From Nematopogon swammerdamellus (lineage: Eukaryota > Arthropoda > Insecta > Lepidoptera > Adelidae): 64,000 nt of DNA. The position numbers were made by a program, and so were the translations under genes. Shown piece after piece: positions 63,960 through 64,000 of the stretch. The notes beneath the pieces were generated by a model. The model worked only from the letters and a program-made list of their open reading frames with translations, had not been told where the DNA came from and did not search any database. The first letter of the stretch is position 1. Each line of letters opens with the position of its first letter. The DNA lies in the NCBI GenBank assembly GCA_946902875.1, contig OX336336.1:7038545-7102544 (forward strand). Reading direction: 5' to 3'.

Positions 63960-64000
63960 TAACTAGATGTGCCCGCGGCTCCGCCCGCTCTCATATTTGA
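63960..64000 (-). repeat. M-repeat end, cut by the window edge
   Basis: 'TGCCCGCGGCTCCGCCCGC' and 'TCTCATATTT' are the complement of the end of 43130-43372. Confidence 0.7.

Overview
The window looks like intergenic or intronic DNA from a moth or butterfly (Lepidoptera, Ditrysia). It is AT-rich and carries no long host open reading frame. It is packed with the interspersed repeats typical of lepidopteran genomes: 'GGGTTCCGTA...ACGGAACCCT' units with GTCT microsatellites, 'CTAGCTTTTGCCCGCGGC' units, SINEs with a tRNA-like or 5S-like head, Jockey/CR1-type and RTE-type LINE 3' ends, mariner, and palindromic MITEs. A 5S/tRNA chimeric SINE of this general design is known from Helicoverpa (HaSE3), and a noctuoid-like moth would fit, but the species cannot be fixed from this sequence.

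Repeat names used below. SINE-T: tRNA-like head. SINE-S: head with 5S rRNA promoter sequence, body shared with SINE-T. SINE-B: head 'ACCGTGTGGGGCCGG', poly-A tail. SINE-C: a head similar to SINE-B, different body, (TATG)n tail. A-repeat: 'GGGTTCCGTA' family. F-hairpin: 'TTAACCCCCGAC' family. G-repeat: 'CTAGCTTTTGCCCGC' family. LINE-D and LINE-2: two Jockey/CR1-like lineages seen as 3' ends.

Layout. 0-10 kb: SINE and G-repeat fragments, a 185-bp palindromic MITE, a 5S-headed SINE (8301-8674) and a 540-bp LINE-D ORF2 remnant (8841-9435). 10-16.6 kb: an A-repeat with a long GTCT array; a three-level nest in which SINE-T lies inside a 1.75-kb TIR element with dispersed GGTCCTCG motifs, itself inside an F-hairpin; and a LINE-D copy split by a SINE-T. 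17.9-18.1 kb: a possible host first coding exon on the minus strand. 21-24 kb: MITEs, one nested in a G-repeat with a clean 5-bp target duplication. 24.1-26.8 kb: a possible plus-strand promoter/first exon split by SINE-B, and further on a possible terminal exon with a LINE directly after its stop codon. 28.8-29.2 kb: a 23-bp minisatellite starting at a LINE tail. 33.1-35.7 kb: a young minus-strand Ty3/gypsy-like LTR retrotransposon with nearly identical LTRs that has lost reverse transcriptase, RNase H and integrase. 42.7-46.4 kb: a 3.65-kb block bounded by long inverted repeats, containing a near-perfect 106-bp palindrome and an internally deleted mariner. 49.5-50.4 kb: a hAT-like element with an F-hairpin nested in it. 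50.5-64 kb: scattered SINE, LINE and A-repeat fragments and long stretches in which I see nothing.

The host gene calls are weak. They rest on splice consensus, CpG-richer context and reading frame only, and I recognise none of the proteins. The best supported content is the transposon archaeology: nested insertions whose uninterrupted relatives lie elsewhere in the same window, and SINEs that share bodies but carry different heads.
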